Positions 47,573 to 55,967 of a stretch of DNA of 64,000 nt are shown here, in pieces. Position numbers and translations under genes: made by a program. Source of the DNA: Echinicola marina (GTDB taxonomy: Bacteria > Bacteroidota > Bacteroidia > Cytophagales > Cyclobacteriaceae); assembly GCF_020463795.1 (NCBI RefSeq), contig NZ_CP080025.1:995001-1059000 (forward strand). The letters are read 5' to 3'. Under the pieces are notes generated by a model. That model was not told the origin of the DNA. It ran no database searches and saw nothing but the letters and a program-made list of their open reading frames with translations. Within the stretch, counting starts at the first letter, position 1. Each line of letters begins with the position of its first letter.

Positions 47573-48445
47573 ATGAATATGTCCTCATCATCAAAAGCAT
47601 TTTCCTTTTCTGCCTTTTTCAAAATTATCAGGTCTGATAATTTGCTGATGATGGCTTTCGCCCAAATCATGACCGCTTACTTTTTGGTCGAAAAACAAAT
47701 GAATGGCCAATCAGTAATAGGGGATTACAAGCTCTATTTACTCATCCTTTCCACTATTACCATCGCTGCGGCCGGTTACCTAATCAATGATTATTATGAT
47801 GTTAAAATCGACTATATCAACAAACCCAATGAAGTCATCATAGGTAAGGGAATGCGCAGAAGAATGGTTATGTTCCTCCATACGGTATTGAATTTTGCAG
47901 GAATAGGCCTTGCCTGTCTGGTAGGCCTAAAAATAGGCCTTATACATTTTATCGCTGCATTTGTCCTTTGGCTTTATTCTAATTCTCTGAAAAGATTACC
48001 TTTTGTAGGCAACCTGGCCGTGGCTTCACTGACTGGGCTGGCCATTTGGATCATCGGCTTTTATTATCAGCGCTCGGAACTACTTGTCCTGACTTATGCC
48101 ATTTTTGCCTTTTTCATCAACCTGATCCGAGAGATCATCAAGGATATTGAAGACAGAGAAGGTGACCGAAAGCATGGTTGTAAAACCCTGCCCATAGTAC
48201 TAGGCTTTAGGGCCACCAAAAACATCATATTCATTATTGCTGCCATATTTATAACGGCCATTCTTGTCGTAGCTTACAAAGTCAACAATCCGCTTTTGTA
48301 TATATACTTTGGTGGCTTGGGGATATTGTTTTTCCTTTTTATGTACAAAATCTACTATGCCGACCGAAAAAGTCATTTCACTCAGTTAAGCCGATTATCC
48401 AAATTACTAATGCTCACGGGGGTCATCAGCATGGCTTTTCTATAG
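47573..48445 (+). CDS. UbiA-family prenyltransferase
   Basis: 290 residues with eight to nine membrane helices. First Asp-rich motif NDYYDVKIDYINKPNEVI, second DIEDREGDRKHGCKTLP. In Bacteroidota this form is usually named geranylgeranylglycerol-phosphate geranylgeranyltransferase, but its real acceptor is uncertain; menaquinone synthesis or a lipid step are alternatives. An ATG two codons downstream is possible (see 47561-47568). Confidence 0.85.
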   Translation: MNMSSSSKAFSFSAFFKIIRSDNLLMMAFAQIMTAYFLVEKQMNGQSVIGDYKLYLLILSTITIAAAGYLINDYYDVKIDYINKPNEVIIGKGMRRRMVMFLHTVLNFAGIGLACLVGLKIGLIHFIAAFVLWLYSNSLKRLPFVGNLAVASLTGLAIWIIGFYYQRSELLVLTYAIFAFFINLIREIIKDIEDREGDRKHGCKTLPIVLGFRATKNIIFIIAAIFITAILVVAYKVNNPLLYIYFGGLGILFFLFMYKIYYADRKSHFTQLSRLSKLLMLTGVISMAFL

Positions 48446-48505
48446 AGAGAACCCAACCAGATCCTTTCTAGGGCCAAAAATGCTTATGGGCTAAAAATTT
48501 ATCCC

Positions 48506-48513
48506 TATTTTTG
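48506..48513 (+). promoter_or_regulatory. -7 box of purN
   Basis: TATTTTTG, 39 bases upstream of the purN start. Confidence 0.4.
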
Positions 48514-48552
48514 TAGCCTCAATCATTTAGGATCATCTAAACAGGTAATCAC

Positions 48553-49110
48553 TTGAAAAAAATCGCCATCCTAGCCTCCGGAAATGGCAGCAATGCCGAG
48601 GAGATCATCAAGCATTTCAAAGGCTCCGACTTGGCCCAAATAATTTGCATCGCGTCTAATAAGAAAGATGCTTATGTATTGGAAAGGGCAAAAAACCATA
48701 ATATCCCCAGTTTTTCCTTTACCAAGTCTGAAATGGAAGCTGGAATTTTGGAAAAGACCTTTGAGGAAATGGAAGTGGATTTTGTCGTTTTGGCGGGATT
48801 CCTGTTAAAAATCCCTGACGGACTTATCCAGAACTTCCCTGACAGAATGATCAATATTCATCCTGCTTTGCTTCCAAAACATGGAGGAAAAGGCATGTAT
48901 GGCATGCGCGTACATGAAGCAGTAAAGGAAAATGGTGATCAAGAAACTGGCATTACCATCCACTTTGTCAATGAAAAATATGACGATGGCCGGGTCATCT
49001 TCCAGAAAGCAGTAGCTGTGGAAGAATCCGATAGCCCAGAGGACATTGCCAACAAAGTACATGCATTAGAATACAAATATTTCCCAAAAGTAATCGAAAG
49101 TCTGCTTTAA
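48553..49110 (+). CDS. purN: Phosphoribosylglycinamide formyltransferase
   Basis: 185 residues, with a TTG start (TTG AAA AAA ATC) supported by the family's N-terminal KIAILASGNGSNAEEI. The formyl-transfer motif is INIHPALLPKHGGKGMYGMRVHEAV with the catalytic Asn and His; Asp is in NEKYDDGRVIF. PurN uses 10-formyl-THF to convert GAR to FGAR in purine synthesis. It is followed after 69 bases by purH, with its own promoter box. Confidence 0.95.
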   Translation: MKKIAILASGNGSNAEEIIKHFKGSDLAQIICIASNKKDAYVLERAKNHNIPSFSFTKSEMEAGILEKTFEEMEVDFVVLAGFLLKIPDGLIQNFPDRMINIHPALLPKHGGKGMYGMRVHEAVKENGDQETGITIHFVNEKYDDGRVIFQKAVAVEESDSPEDIANKVHALEYKYFPKVIESLL

Positions 49111-49124
49111 TCGGCTGATTTTCC

Positions 49125-49132
49125 TACCTTTG
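49125..49132 (+). promoter_or_regulatory. -7 box of purH
   Basis: TACCTTTG, 47 bases before the purH ATG. Confidence 0.5.
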
Positions 49133-49179
49133 CAGTTTAAAATAAATAAGCAAACCTATTTCATACAATCCTTTCAAAA

Positions 49180-50706
49180 ATGGCTGTTAAGAAAATTCAA
49201 TCTGCCCTTATTTCTGTCTTTTATAAAGACAATCTTGAACCTATCATTGCCCTACTAAAAGAGCAGGGAGTAAAAATATACTCTACTGGAGGCACGCAAA
49301 AGTTCATTGAGGAGCAAGGTGCAGAAGTAACTGCTGTAGAAGATCTTACTGGATATCCTTCCATCTTTGGAGGTAGGGTAAAGACCTTGCACCCAAAAGT
49401 ATTTGGTGGAATCCTTCACAGAAGAGAAGATCAAGGAGATCTTTCCCAAGCCCAGGAATTTGACATTCCTGAAATTGATTTGGTGATCGTAGACCTTTAT
49501 CCATTTGAGGAAACTGTAGCTTCTGGAGCTCCTGAGCAGGATATCATCGAGAAAATCGATATCGGAGGTATTTCTTTGATCAGAGCAGCAGCCAAAAACT
49601 TCAAGGATGTAACCATCATCGCTTCCCGTGACCAGTACGGTGAATTGGAGGAAAGATTGAAAAAGAATGAAGGTGGAACTACCATTGAAGACAGAAGATA
49701 CTTTGCGGCCCAGGCCTTCCAAGTATCCTCTAACTATGATACCCATATCTTCAATTACTTTAACCAAACTGAAGAAATCCCTGCTTTGAAAATCAGTGAA
49801 ACCACTGCCAAAGCATTGAGATACGGTGAAAACCCTCACCAAAAAGCCCATTTCTATGGTAAGTTGGAAGATCTTTTCGAGCAATTGAACGGAAAAGAAC
49901 TTTCTTATAATAACTTGGTGGACATTGATGCAGCCGTGGCATTGATGGCTGAATTTGACGGAGAAACAGCTTTCGCTATCCTTAAGCATAATAATGCCTG
50001 TGGTGTGGCCAAGGGAGCTAGCGTAAAAGAAGCTTACCTTAAAGCATTTGAAGCAGATACCCTTTCTGCATTTGGAGGTGTGTTGATTACCAACCAGACT
50101 GTGGACAAGGCAGCTGCTGAAGAAATGCACAGCCTATTCTTTGAAGTATTGATTGCCCCTGCATTTGATGAAGATGCATTGGAAGTGTTGAAAGGCAAGA
50201 AAAACAGAATCCTTCTACTTCAAAAAACCAAAGTAGGTGGTACCAAGCAAATCAAGACTTTGTTGAACGGTATCATTGAGCAGGACAAGGACTTGTTCAT
50301 GGAAACCAAAGAAGACTTCAAAGTAGCTACTAAGTTAGCTCCAACTGAAGAGCAGAAAGAGGCGTTGGTATTTGCTGCCAAAGTTTGTAAGCACACCAAA
50401 TCCAATACCATCGTATTGAGCAACCAAGATCAGTTGTTTGCCAGTGGTGTTGGACAGACTTCAAGAGTAGATGCATTGAAGCAAGCCATCGAAAAGGCCA
50501 AGTCATTTGGTTTTGAATTGAAAGGTGCTGTAATGGCTTCAGATGCCTTCTTCCCATTCCCTGACTGTGTGGAAATCGCCTCAAAAGAAGGTGTAGCAGC
50601 AGTAGTTCAACCAGGAGGATCTATCAAAGACCAAGACAGTATCGACTTCTGCGATCAAGCAGGCATGGCCATGGTAATGACAGGAGTAAGACACTTCAAA
50701 CACTAA
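49180..50706 (+). CDS. purH: Bifunctional AICAR transformylase / IMP cyclohydrolase
   Basis: 508 residues. The N-terminal MGS-like IMP cyclohydrolase domain (KIYSTGGTQKFIEEQG, LTGYPSIFGGRVKTLHPKVFGGIL) is followed by the AICARFT domain (LRYGENPHQKAHFY, FAILKHNNACGVAKG, SDAFFPFPDCVEIA). It makes the last two steps to IMP. Codon choice is strongly biased compared with its neighbours, in line with high expression. A terminator follows at 50735. Confidence 0.97.
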   Translation: MAVKKIQSALISVFYKDNLEPIIALLKEQGVKIYSTGGTQKFIEEQGAEVTAVEDLTGYPSIFGGRVKTLHPKVFGGILHRREDQGDLSQAQEFDIPEIDLVIVDLYPFEETVASGAPEQDIIEKIDIGGISLIRAAAKNFKDVTIIASRDQYGELEERLKKNEGGTTIEDRRYFAAQAFQVSSNYDTHIFNYFNQTEEIPALKISETTAKALRYGENPHQKAHFYGKLEDLFEQLNGKELSYNNLVDIDAAVALMAEFDGETAFAILKHNNACGVAKGASVKEAYLKAFEADTLSAFGGVLITNQTVDKAAAEEMHSLFFEVLIAPAFDEDALEVLKGKKNRILLLQKTKVGGTKQIKTLLNGIIEQDKDLFMETKEDFKVATKLAPTEEQKEALVFAAKVCKHTKSNTIVLSNQDQLFASGVGQTSRVDALKQAIEKAKSFGFELKGAVMASDAFFPFPDCVEIASKEGVAAVVQPGGSIKDQDSIDFCDQAGMAMVMTGVRHFKH

Positions 50707-50734
50707 TTAGAAAATCAATTCTGATATATAATAG

Positions 50735-50769
50735 AACTCCCCGGCTGAAAAGTCGGGGAGTTTTTTTGT
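50735..50769 (+). terminator. Terminator of purH
   Basis: AACTCCCCGGCT, loop GAAA, AGTCGGGGAGTT with one wobble, followed by a T-run. Confidence 0.9.
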
Positions 50770-50782
50770 TGCTGTTTTTGCT

Positions 50783-50805
50783 ATTCAGGATTTGTAATCC
50801 CGAAT
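50783..50805. repeat. Solitary hybrid REP palindrome (copy 0)
   Basis: A 23-base imperfect palindrome with left arm ATTCAGGATT and right arm AATCCCGAAT. The left arm matches unit A and the right arm unit C of the clusters at 52055 and 52769, so it looks like an A/C recombinant that lost unit B. The remaining bases to 51069 hold no other feature I can name. Confidence 0.7.
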
Positions 50806-51069
50806 CTAAATCTTGTTGTAGAAAAAATTTACAACTGATAAACTAAGATTCGTTTATCAATATTTACAAAGAGTCACCCATTGTATATCATATTGAAACT
50901 TTATTCTCTGCAAGAAATGACAAACACCTCGAGGTTTGCCTCGAATTATTAAAAAAATCCTGCGCTGCCTCTTGGGCTTGCTTCGAAAGTGTTTACCTCA
51001 TATATTCAATCTAAGTGATTTAGATAATAAATCACTACTTTTATCCTACAACTTGATTGATATTTTTAT

Positions 51070-51990
51070 ATGAAATTTCGAATAATAATAACCATTTTAC
51101 TTCTCCCCCTTTCCTTACAGGTATTTGGACAGAACAGCAAACCTAAAAATGAAGACATTCCTCCTACTATTTTGTGGAAAATAACTGGAAAAGACATAAA
51201 TCAAACATCATATCTACTTGGAATACACCATTTAGTAAGTGCTAATTGGTTATATAATTTCCCAGAAATTAAGTATGCAATTGAAAATTCAGATTATTTG
51301 CTGACAGAGCTTTATGGCGAAAATATTGATACTACTCCACTCCCCGAAAATAACATCAAAGCATTGGATATTCTTACACCTGAGGAATTCAATATACTTG
51401 ATTCTTTTTTTATTGCCCGTGTAGGAGAAGGAATTGTTGATAACGAAGTGGCAGAGGAGATGAATGTATTTGATATGTGTAGCGGAATCCTCTCCACATT
51501 AATGACATCTACTGAGAGTAAAGAGTTACCTAGCATGGATAGAGAATTATTTTCAATTTTTCAGCATCAGGGTAAGCCAACATATCGTATGGACAAAATA
51601 GAATATCATGCTATAGGTATAAATGATACTGCGAGAGCACGAGAAGTAATCAAGCCAATGATAGAACTTGCCAAATTAGGCAGCCTTTCTGCATTAGATT
51701 TAGAAGATACTGTGGACACTCAAGGGTTAGTTCATATAATAAAAACTTACAAGAAAATGACTTTTAAATATAAACTGGAAGAAGCAGATCCACAGGAAAA
51801 GTCGCTAATCTCTAGACTTAGTGTAAAAGAAAGAAACCGACTGTGGCTACCAACCATTGTAGATAAAATCTCTAAATATGATTGTTTAGTTGCTGTAGGA
51901 GCATATCACTTGCTCTATAACACAGGTTTGATCTCTCATCTTCGTGCTAAAGGGTACACAGTGGAAGCAATTGCATTGAGAAAGGAATAA
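51070..51990 (+). CDS. TraB/GumN-family exported protein
   Basis: 306 residues. Signal peptide IIITILLLPLSLQVFGQ. TraB/PrgY/GumN features: SYLLGIHHLVS near the start, the Glu-rich middle, and VAVGAYHLLYNTGLISHLRAKGYTVEAI at the end. The family is a tiki-like metalloprotease clan with a G-x-x-H motif; activity is unproven for bacterial members. The base composition looks more AT-rich than neighbouring purH, and the gene lies between two REP copies (50783 and 52055), so it may have been gained with the accessory patch. Confidence 0.85.
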   Translation: MKFRIIITILLLPLSLQVFGQNSKPKNEDIPPTILWKITGKDINQTSYLLGIHHLVSANWLYNFPEIKYAIENSDYLLTELYGENIDTTPLPENNIKALDILTPEEFNILDSFFIARVGEGIVDNEVAEEMNVFDMCSGILSTLMTSTESKELPSMDRELFSIFQHQGKPTYRMDKIEYHAIGINDTARAREVIKPMIELAKLGSLSALDLEDTVDTQGLVHIIKTYKKMTFKYKLEEADPQEKSLISRLSVKERNRLWLPTIVDKISKYDCLVAVGAYHLLYNTGLISHLRAKGYTVEAIALRKE

Positions 51991-52054
51991 CTTTCATCTT
52001 GAAATATCTAAGACAGTAATTCACAAAACCTATTGCTTCACTGGAATACCTGCT

Positions 52055-52136
52055 GTTCAGGATTTGTAATCCTGAACTATAAATAGGGAGGATTTGAAAT
52101 CCTCATCATCTAGATTCGGGATTGCAAATCCCAAAT
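52055..52136. repeat. REP cluster copy 1, three palindromes A-B-C
   Basis: Unit A (52055-52077, arms GTTCAGGATT/AATCCTGAAC), unit B (52088-52104, GAGGATTTGAAATCCTC), unit C (52114-52136, ATTCGGGATT then AAATCCCAAAT). Total 82 bases, spacers of 10 and 9. It is 91 bases upstream of the transposase ATG. Confidence 0.9.
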
Positions 52137-52226
52137 AACCCCAAAATCCCTACCAACTTATAGTTACTAAGCTATAATTTACTTAATTTAAGATTGTTTA
52201 TATTTTTCAGCTAACACTTTTTAGGT

Positions 52227-52754
52227 ATGGCTTTTACGTATAAAATCAGAGATCAATATGGAATTTACTTTGTGACATTTACAGTCAAGCAGTGGGTAGA
52301 TGTTTTTTCGCGCAAAGTATATACAAACCTTCTTATTGAGAGTATAAAACATTGTCAAAAACATAAGGGATTATTGGTTTATGCCTATGTCATCATGACC
52401 AACCATTGCCATCTTATAGTTGGAAGTAAAAAGGAACCGTTAAGTGATATTATAAGGGATTTGAAAAAATACACGGCAAAAAGCATTATCAAAGCCATTG
52501 AAGAAAACCCTCATGAAAGCAGAAAAAACTGGTTATTATGGCTATTGAAAAAGGACAATGGTATCTGGTTCTGGAAAGAGGGCTATCATGGTGAAGAAAT
52601 CACTTCCCAATATTTCCTTGACACCAAAATCCGCTATATTCATCAAAATCCTGTAAAAGCAGGGATTGTCGAAAAAGAAGAAGAATACTTGCTGAGTAGT
52701 TGTGGTGAATTCTATGGAATCAGAAAATGTCCCATAGAACTCGCTCCATTATAG
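52227..52754 (+). CDS. REP-associated tyrosine transposase (RAYT, Y1_Tnp)
   Basis: 175 residues. HUH motif as HCH (His60, His62) in VIMTNHCHLIVGS, catalytic Tyr82 in DLKKYTAKSI, and the C-terminal YIHQNPVKAGIVEKEEEYLLSS that is standard for RAYTs. These enzymes make single-strand nicks at short palindromes and are thought to spread REP elements; they are single-copy genes and not classical insertion sequences. Direct copies of the same 82-base palindrome cluster lie on both sides (52055-52136 and 52769-52850), just what a RAYT-REP unit predicts. The gene is intact. Confidence 0.93.
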   Translation: MAFTYKIRDQYGIYFVTFTVKQWVDVFSRKVYTNLLIESIKHCQKHKGLLVYAYVIMTNHCHLIVGSKKEPLSDIIRDLKKYTAKSIIKAIEENPHESRKNWLLWLLKKDNGIWFWKEGYHGEEITSQYFLDTKIRYIHQNPVKAGIVEKEEEYLLSSCGEFYGIRKCPIELAPL

Positions 52755-52768
52755 TTTAATTGTTTGCT

Positions 52769-52850
52769 GTTCAGGATTTGCAATCCTGAACTAGAGATAA
52801 AGAGGATTTGAAATCCTCATCATTTAGATTCGGGATTTGTAATCCCGAAT
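52769..52850. repeat. REP cluster copy 2, three palindromes A-B-C
   Basis: Unit A (52769-52791), unit B (52802-52818, identical to copy 1) and unit C (52828-52850, arms ATTCGGGATT/AATCCCGAAT, the most perfect of the set). Same length (82), order and orientation as copy 1; it starts 15 bases after the transposase stop. Confidence 0.9.
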
Positions 52851-53077
52851 AGCTAAGTCTCTTTCTTTATAACAAGCCTCTGGCGGTCCACTTGGTATCT
52901 TTTCATACCTACCTCACCAAAGGCAAAGGCCTGTCCATAATATTAAGAAACTACAACGACCCTTCATCCTCTCAGTAATATCCCTAGGACAGATCGGTTG
53001 CTCCGCTTATATTTCTTTGGCTTAAACTAGCATTTCTCCCAAATTATCTTCGGAATTAACTCGGTATTTTCCGAGCT

Positions 53078-53121
53078 TGATCCGAAGGTGATCCGAGAGT
53101 GATCCATGAGTGATCCGAATA
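53078..53121. repeat. Tandem repeat, 11 bp x 4
   Basis: Four units of TGATCCGAGAG-type sequence (53078, 53089, 53100, 53111), each 11 bases with one or two changes. Confidence 0.75.
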
Positions 53122-53233
53122 TTATTCTGTTTTCCCTTAAATAAGGATGAAGCCACATTAAGGACATTGTACACTGAAATAAGTAGGAATGCCTGAATAA
53201 AAGCAAAGGGGACAGCGCTATCGAACAGAAAAA

Positions 53234-53303
53234 GCAATCCTGAACTTTAAATAGGGAGGATTTGAAATCCTCCACAATCCTATTCGGGATTTTAAATCCC
53301 AAA
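53234..53303. repeat. REP cluster copy 3, truncated on the left
   Basis: Right half of unit A (GCAATCCTGAAC, 53234-53245), complete unit B (53256-53272) and unit C (53281-53303). Same order and spacer lengths as copies 1 and 2; the left arm of A is missing. Confidence 0.85.
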
Positions 53304-53494
53304 TAGCCATATTGTGATCATTTTGGACTGCTTTTTGCTTCATCAGCCCGAGCCGTATATTGAAATTCAAATAATCACCAGAAAACGCGCATTTCAGTAC
53401 AGAAAATGTCTTTTATTATAAAGGTGTTTTCTTTCTCACTGCAAGTGATTTGAAAAAAAATTGTGCTCAAGATTATAAATCCAAATTAAGGTAA

Positions 53495-53502
53495 TAATTT
53501 TG
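53495..53502 (+). promoter_or_regulatory. -7 box of the mre operon
   Basis: TAATTTTG, fitting TAnnTTTG, 81 bases before the mreB ATG. Confidence 0.4.
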
Positions 53503-53583
53503 TTGTCCCTCGTTTTATTTAAGCATTGTTAATGCTAACTTTAAACGATCAACTCAAACGTAATTTATTAAGAAAAGACCAGG

Positions 53584-54612
53584 ATGGGATTATTCGACTT
53601 TTTCTCAAGTGATATAGCTATAGATTTAGGTACTGCCAATACCCTTATTATACATAAAGAAAAGATCGTAGTGGACGAACCCTCGATCATTGCCATAGAC
53701 AAATCCAGCAACAGGATTTTGGCGGTAGGTCGTGAAGCGATGAACATGCATGAAAAAACGCATGAAAATATCAAAACGATCCGTCCATTAAAGGATGGTG
53801 TGATAGCGGATTTCTACGCTGCAGAGCAAATGATCAGGGGATTGATCAAAATGATTCCTGGACATAAAAAAGGCATGTTTCCCCAATCTCACCGAATGGT
53901 AATCTGTATTCCTTCAGGAATCACCGAGGTAGAGAAAAGAGCGGTAAGGGATTCTGCAGAGCATGCCGGTGCCAAGGAGGTGTATATGGTTTACGAACCA
54001 ATCGCCGCGGCTATCGGTATCGGCATAGACATAGAAAAGCCTATGGGCTCCATGATCGTTGATATCGGGGGTGGTACTACGGAAATTGCCTTGATAGCCC
54101 TTTCAGGTATAGTTGCTGACCAGTCCATAAGAGTTGCCGGTGATACTTTCACCAAGGACATCTTGGACTATATGAGAAGGCAGCATAACCTACTCATCGG
54201 TGAAAGGTCAGCTGAAAAGGTAAAAATAGCCATTGGTTCTGCCTTGACTGAATTGGACGATGCTCCTGAAGATTATGAAATCAGGGGCCGTGACCTGATG
54301 ACAGGCATTCCAAAGGTCATCAAGGTTTCCTATTCGGAAATCGCCTTTGCTTTGGATAAATCAGTTTCCAAAATTGAAGAAGCCGTATTGAAGGCATTGG
54401 AAATCGCTCCACCGGAACTCTCTGCGGATATTTATGATAATGGCATCCACCTTACGGGGGGTGGCGCATTGTTAAAGGGACTGGACAAGAGACTTCATCA
54501 GAAGACCAAACTCCCTATTCATATCGCTGAAGATCCTTTAAGAGCAGTAGTAAGAGGAACAGGTACTGCCCTGAAAAATATAAATAGTTTCAGAACCGTC
54601 CTGATGACCTGA
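53584..54612 (+). CDS. mreB: Rod-shape determining protein MreB
   Basis: 342 residues, actin-like. N-terminus GLFDFFSSDIAIDLGTANTLI holds the phosphate-1 loop, DIGGGTTEIA the phosphate-2 loop, and LTGGGALLKGLD the adenosine segment. It polymerises under the inner membrane and guides sidewall synthesis. First gene of mreB-mreC-mreD-mrdA-rodA, with only seven bases to mreC. Confidence 0.97.
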   Translation: MGLFDFFSSDIAIDLGTANTLIIHKEKIVVDEPSIIAIDKSSNRILAVGREAMNMHEKTHENIKTIRPLKDGVIADFYAAEQMIRGLIKMIPGHKKGMFPQSHRMVICIPSGITEVEKRAVRDSAEHAGAKEVYMVYEPIAAAIGIGIDIEKPMGSMIVDIGGGTTEIALIALSGIVADQSIRVAGDTFTKDILDYMRRQHNLLIGERSAEKVKIAIGSALTELDDAPEDYEIRGRDLMTGIPKVIKVSYSEIAFALDKSVSKIEEAVLKALEIAPPELSADIYDNGIHLTGGGALLKGLDKRLHQKTKLPIHIAEDPLRAVVRGTGTALKNINSFRTVLMT

Positions 54613-54619
54613 TGATTGC

Positions 54620-55456
54620 ATGCAACGCATATTATTATTCCTATATAGCATAAGGGCCTTTTTGCTATTTATCATTTTAGAGGCAATAGCAATTTGGCTA
54701 ATCGTAAGTTATAATTCACCACAAGGAGCTGTTTTCTTCAACAGCTCCAACAGTTTTACAGGCAGCTTTCTAAACGCCAAAGATGGTTTCACCTCCTATT
54801 TCACCTTGGGAAGCACCAATGAAGACTTAGCAGCTAAAAATGCAGAACTAATGGCCAAGTTGGCCAGCTACACCCCAAAAAAGGACAGTGCTACCTTTGA
54901 GTTGGACAGTGTACTCAGTTCCAATTATGAATTTCGATCTGCAAAGGTCATCAATAATTCCATCAATCTTCAAACCAATCAAATCACCCTAAACAAGGGC
55001 GCTAAGGATGGCATTAAAGAGGGCATGGGCGTATTTAATGGTGAAGGAATCGTCGGAAGGGTTAAAGGGGTATCCAAAAACTTTGCATCTGTCATATCAC
55101 TTTTGCACACGGACTTACTGATATCGTCTAAAATCAAAACCAAAAATGAAATTGGCTCCACCCAATGGGATGGTAGAGACCCTCAATTTGCCAAGCTAAA
55201 ATATGTCCCAAGACACGTAGAAGTCAGCAAAGGTGACACGGTGGTAACATCAGGCTATAATGCCGTTTTCCCTGAGGGACTTTTGGTCGGCACCATCGAG
55301 GAAGTCAACAAGGGAACAGAAACCAATTATTTGGACATTACCATTAAATTGGCCACCAGTTTCAATAAACTGACCTATGTATACCTGGTAGAAAACAATA
55401 TGGAGGCTGAATTGGATTCACTCCAAGAAATTTCCACAAGCATCAATGAACAGTAA
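54620..55456 (+). CDS. mreC: Rod-shape determining protein MreC
   Basis: 278 residues: one N-terminal membrane helix (RAFLLFIILEAIAIWLIV), a coiled-coil-like segment (about 75-105), then the periplasmic MreC beta domains with LNKGAKDGIKEGMGVFNGEGIVGRV and GDTVVTSGYNAVFPEGLLVGTI. It links MreB to PBP2 outside. Its end overlaps mreD by 11 bases. Confidence 0.95.
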   Translation: MQRILLFLYSIRAFLLFIILEAIAIWLIVSYNSPQGAVFFNSSNSFTGSFLNAKDGFTSYFTLGSTNEDLAAKNAELMAKLASYTPKKDSATFELDSVLSSNYEFRSAKVINNSINLQTNQITLNKGAKDGIKEGMGVFNGEGIVGRVKGVSKNFASVISLLHTDLLISSKIKTKNEIGSTQWDGRDPQFAKLKYVPRHVEVSKGDTVVTSGYNAVFPEGLLVGTIEEVNKGTETNYLDITIKLATSFNKLTYVYLVENNMEAELDSLQEISTSINEQ

Positions 55457-55967
55457 AACCATATTTACATCCATCATAGGACTTGCCCTATACTTTTTGA
55501 TACAGATTCTGGTATTGAAAAACCTGGTGCTTTTTGGCATGGCTTTTTGTTTTCTCTATGTGATATACCTGCTCCTATTGCCCATTGAGATCAAAACCAT
55601 CCCTATGATGCTTCTCGCTTTTTTACTGGGCTTTGGCATTGATATATTCTATGATAGTATGGGGCTTCATACAGGTAGTGCAGTGATGATGGCCTTTTTG
55701 AGAAGACCTTGGATTCAGTTAATCACTCCAACTGGAGGCTATGACTCCAACACGCCTCCCAATCTGCTGAACATGGGAATGGGATGGTTCCTTACTTATT
55801 CCCTGCCATTGATATTGCTGCATCATCTTACATTCTTCTTCATTGATAATGTCGGCACTAACTTGTATATTCCAATGATATATAAGACTTTAGCCAGTAC
55901 GGCGTTTACCTTTGTAATAGGTATTATTGTTCAAGTCTTGTTTTATAAAAAAAGTAGAAGTTTATAA
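55446..55967 (+). CDS. mreD: Rod-shape determining protein MreD
   Basis: 173 residues with five to six membrane helices, Bacteroidota-type MreD. Assigned mainly by size, topology and place: it overlaps mreC and its stop is directly followed by the PBP2 start. The loop MGLHTGSAVMMAFLRRPWIQL is the most conserved-looking part. Confidence 0.9.
   Translation: MNSKTIFTSIIGLALYFLIQILVLKNLVLFGMAFCFLYVIYLLLLPIEIKTIPMMLLAFLLGFGIDIFYDSMGLHTGSAVMMAFLRRPWIQLITPTGGYDSNTPPNLLNMGMGWFLTYSLPLILLHHLTFFFIDNVGTNLYIPMIYKTLASTAFTFVIGIIVQVLFYKKSRSL

Larger units (their letters stand above)
52851..53583. other. Gene-poor region between RAYT locus and mreB
   Basis: Contains the third REP cluster (53234-53303), an 11-base tandem repeat (53078-53121) and the mreB promoter. 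Two short minus-strand frames (53022-53302) run across the repeats and are not credible. A short protein-like stretch on the minus strand, AFAFGEVGMKRYQVDRQRL, ends at a stop at 52853-52855 but is closed by another stop 29 codons upstream, so at best it is a relic. Confidence 0.5.

Noticed and set aside
49255-50130. 291-codon open frame antisense to purH
   Set aside because: It lies entirely inside purH, which is certain. The antisense protein is rich in Ser/Phe/Cys with no domain and arises from the biased codon use of purH.
52227-52754. IS200/IS605 insertion sequence
   Set aside because: The HUH transposase has the RAYT-type C-terminus and is flanked by direct palindrome clusters; there is no TnpB and no subterminal IS ends.
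53022-53302. Two overlapping short minus-strand genes
   Set aside because: They run through the 11-bp tandem repeat and the third REP cluster, and the predicted proteins have no recognisable pattern.
52055-53303. CRISPR array
   Set aside because: The palindromes repeat irregularly, the spaces between clusters are not uniform and no cas gene is near; they fit REP clusters tied to the RAYT gene.
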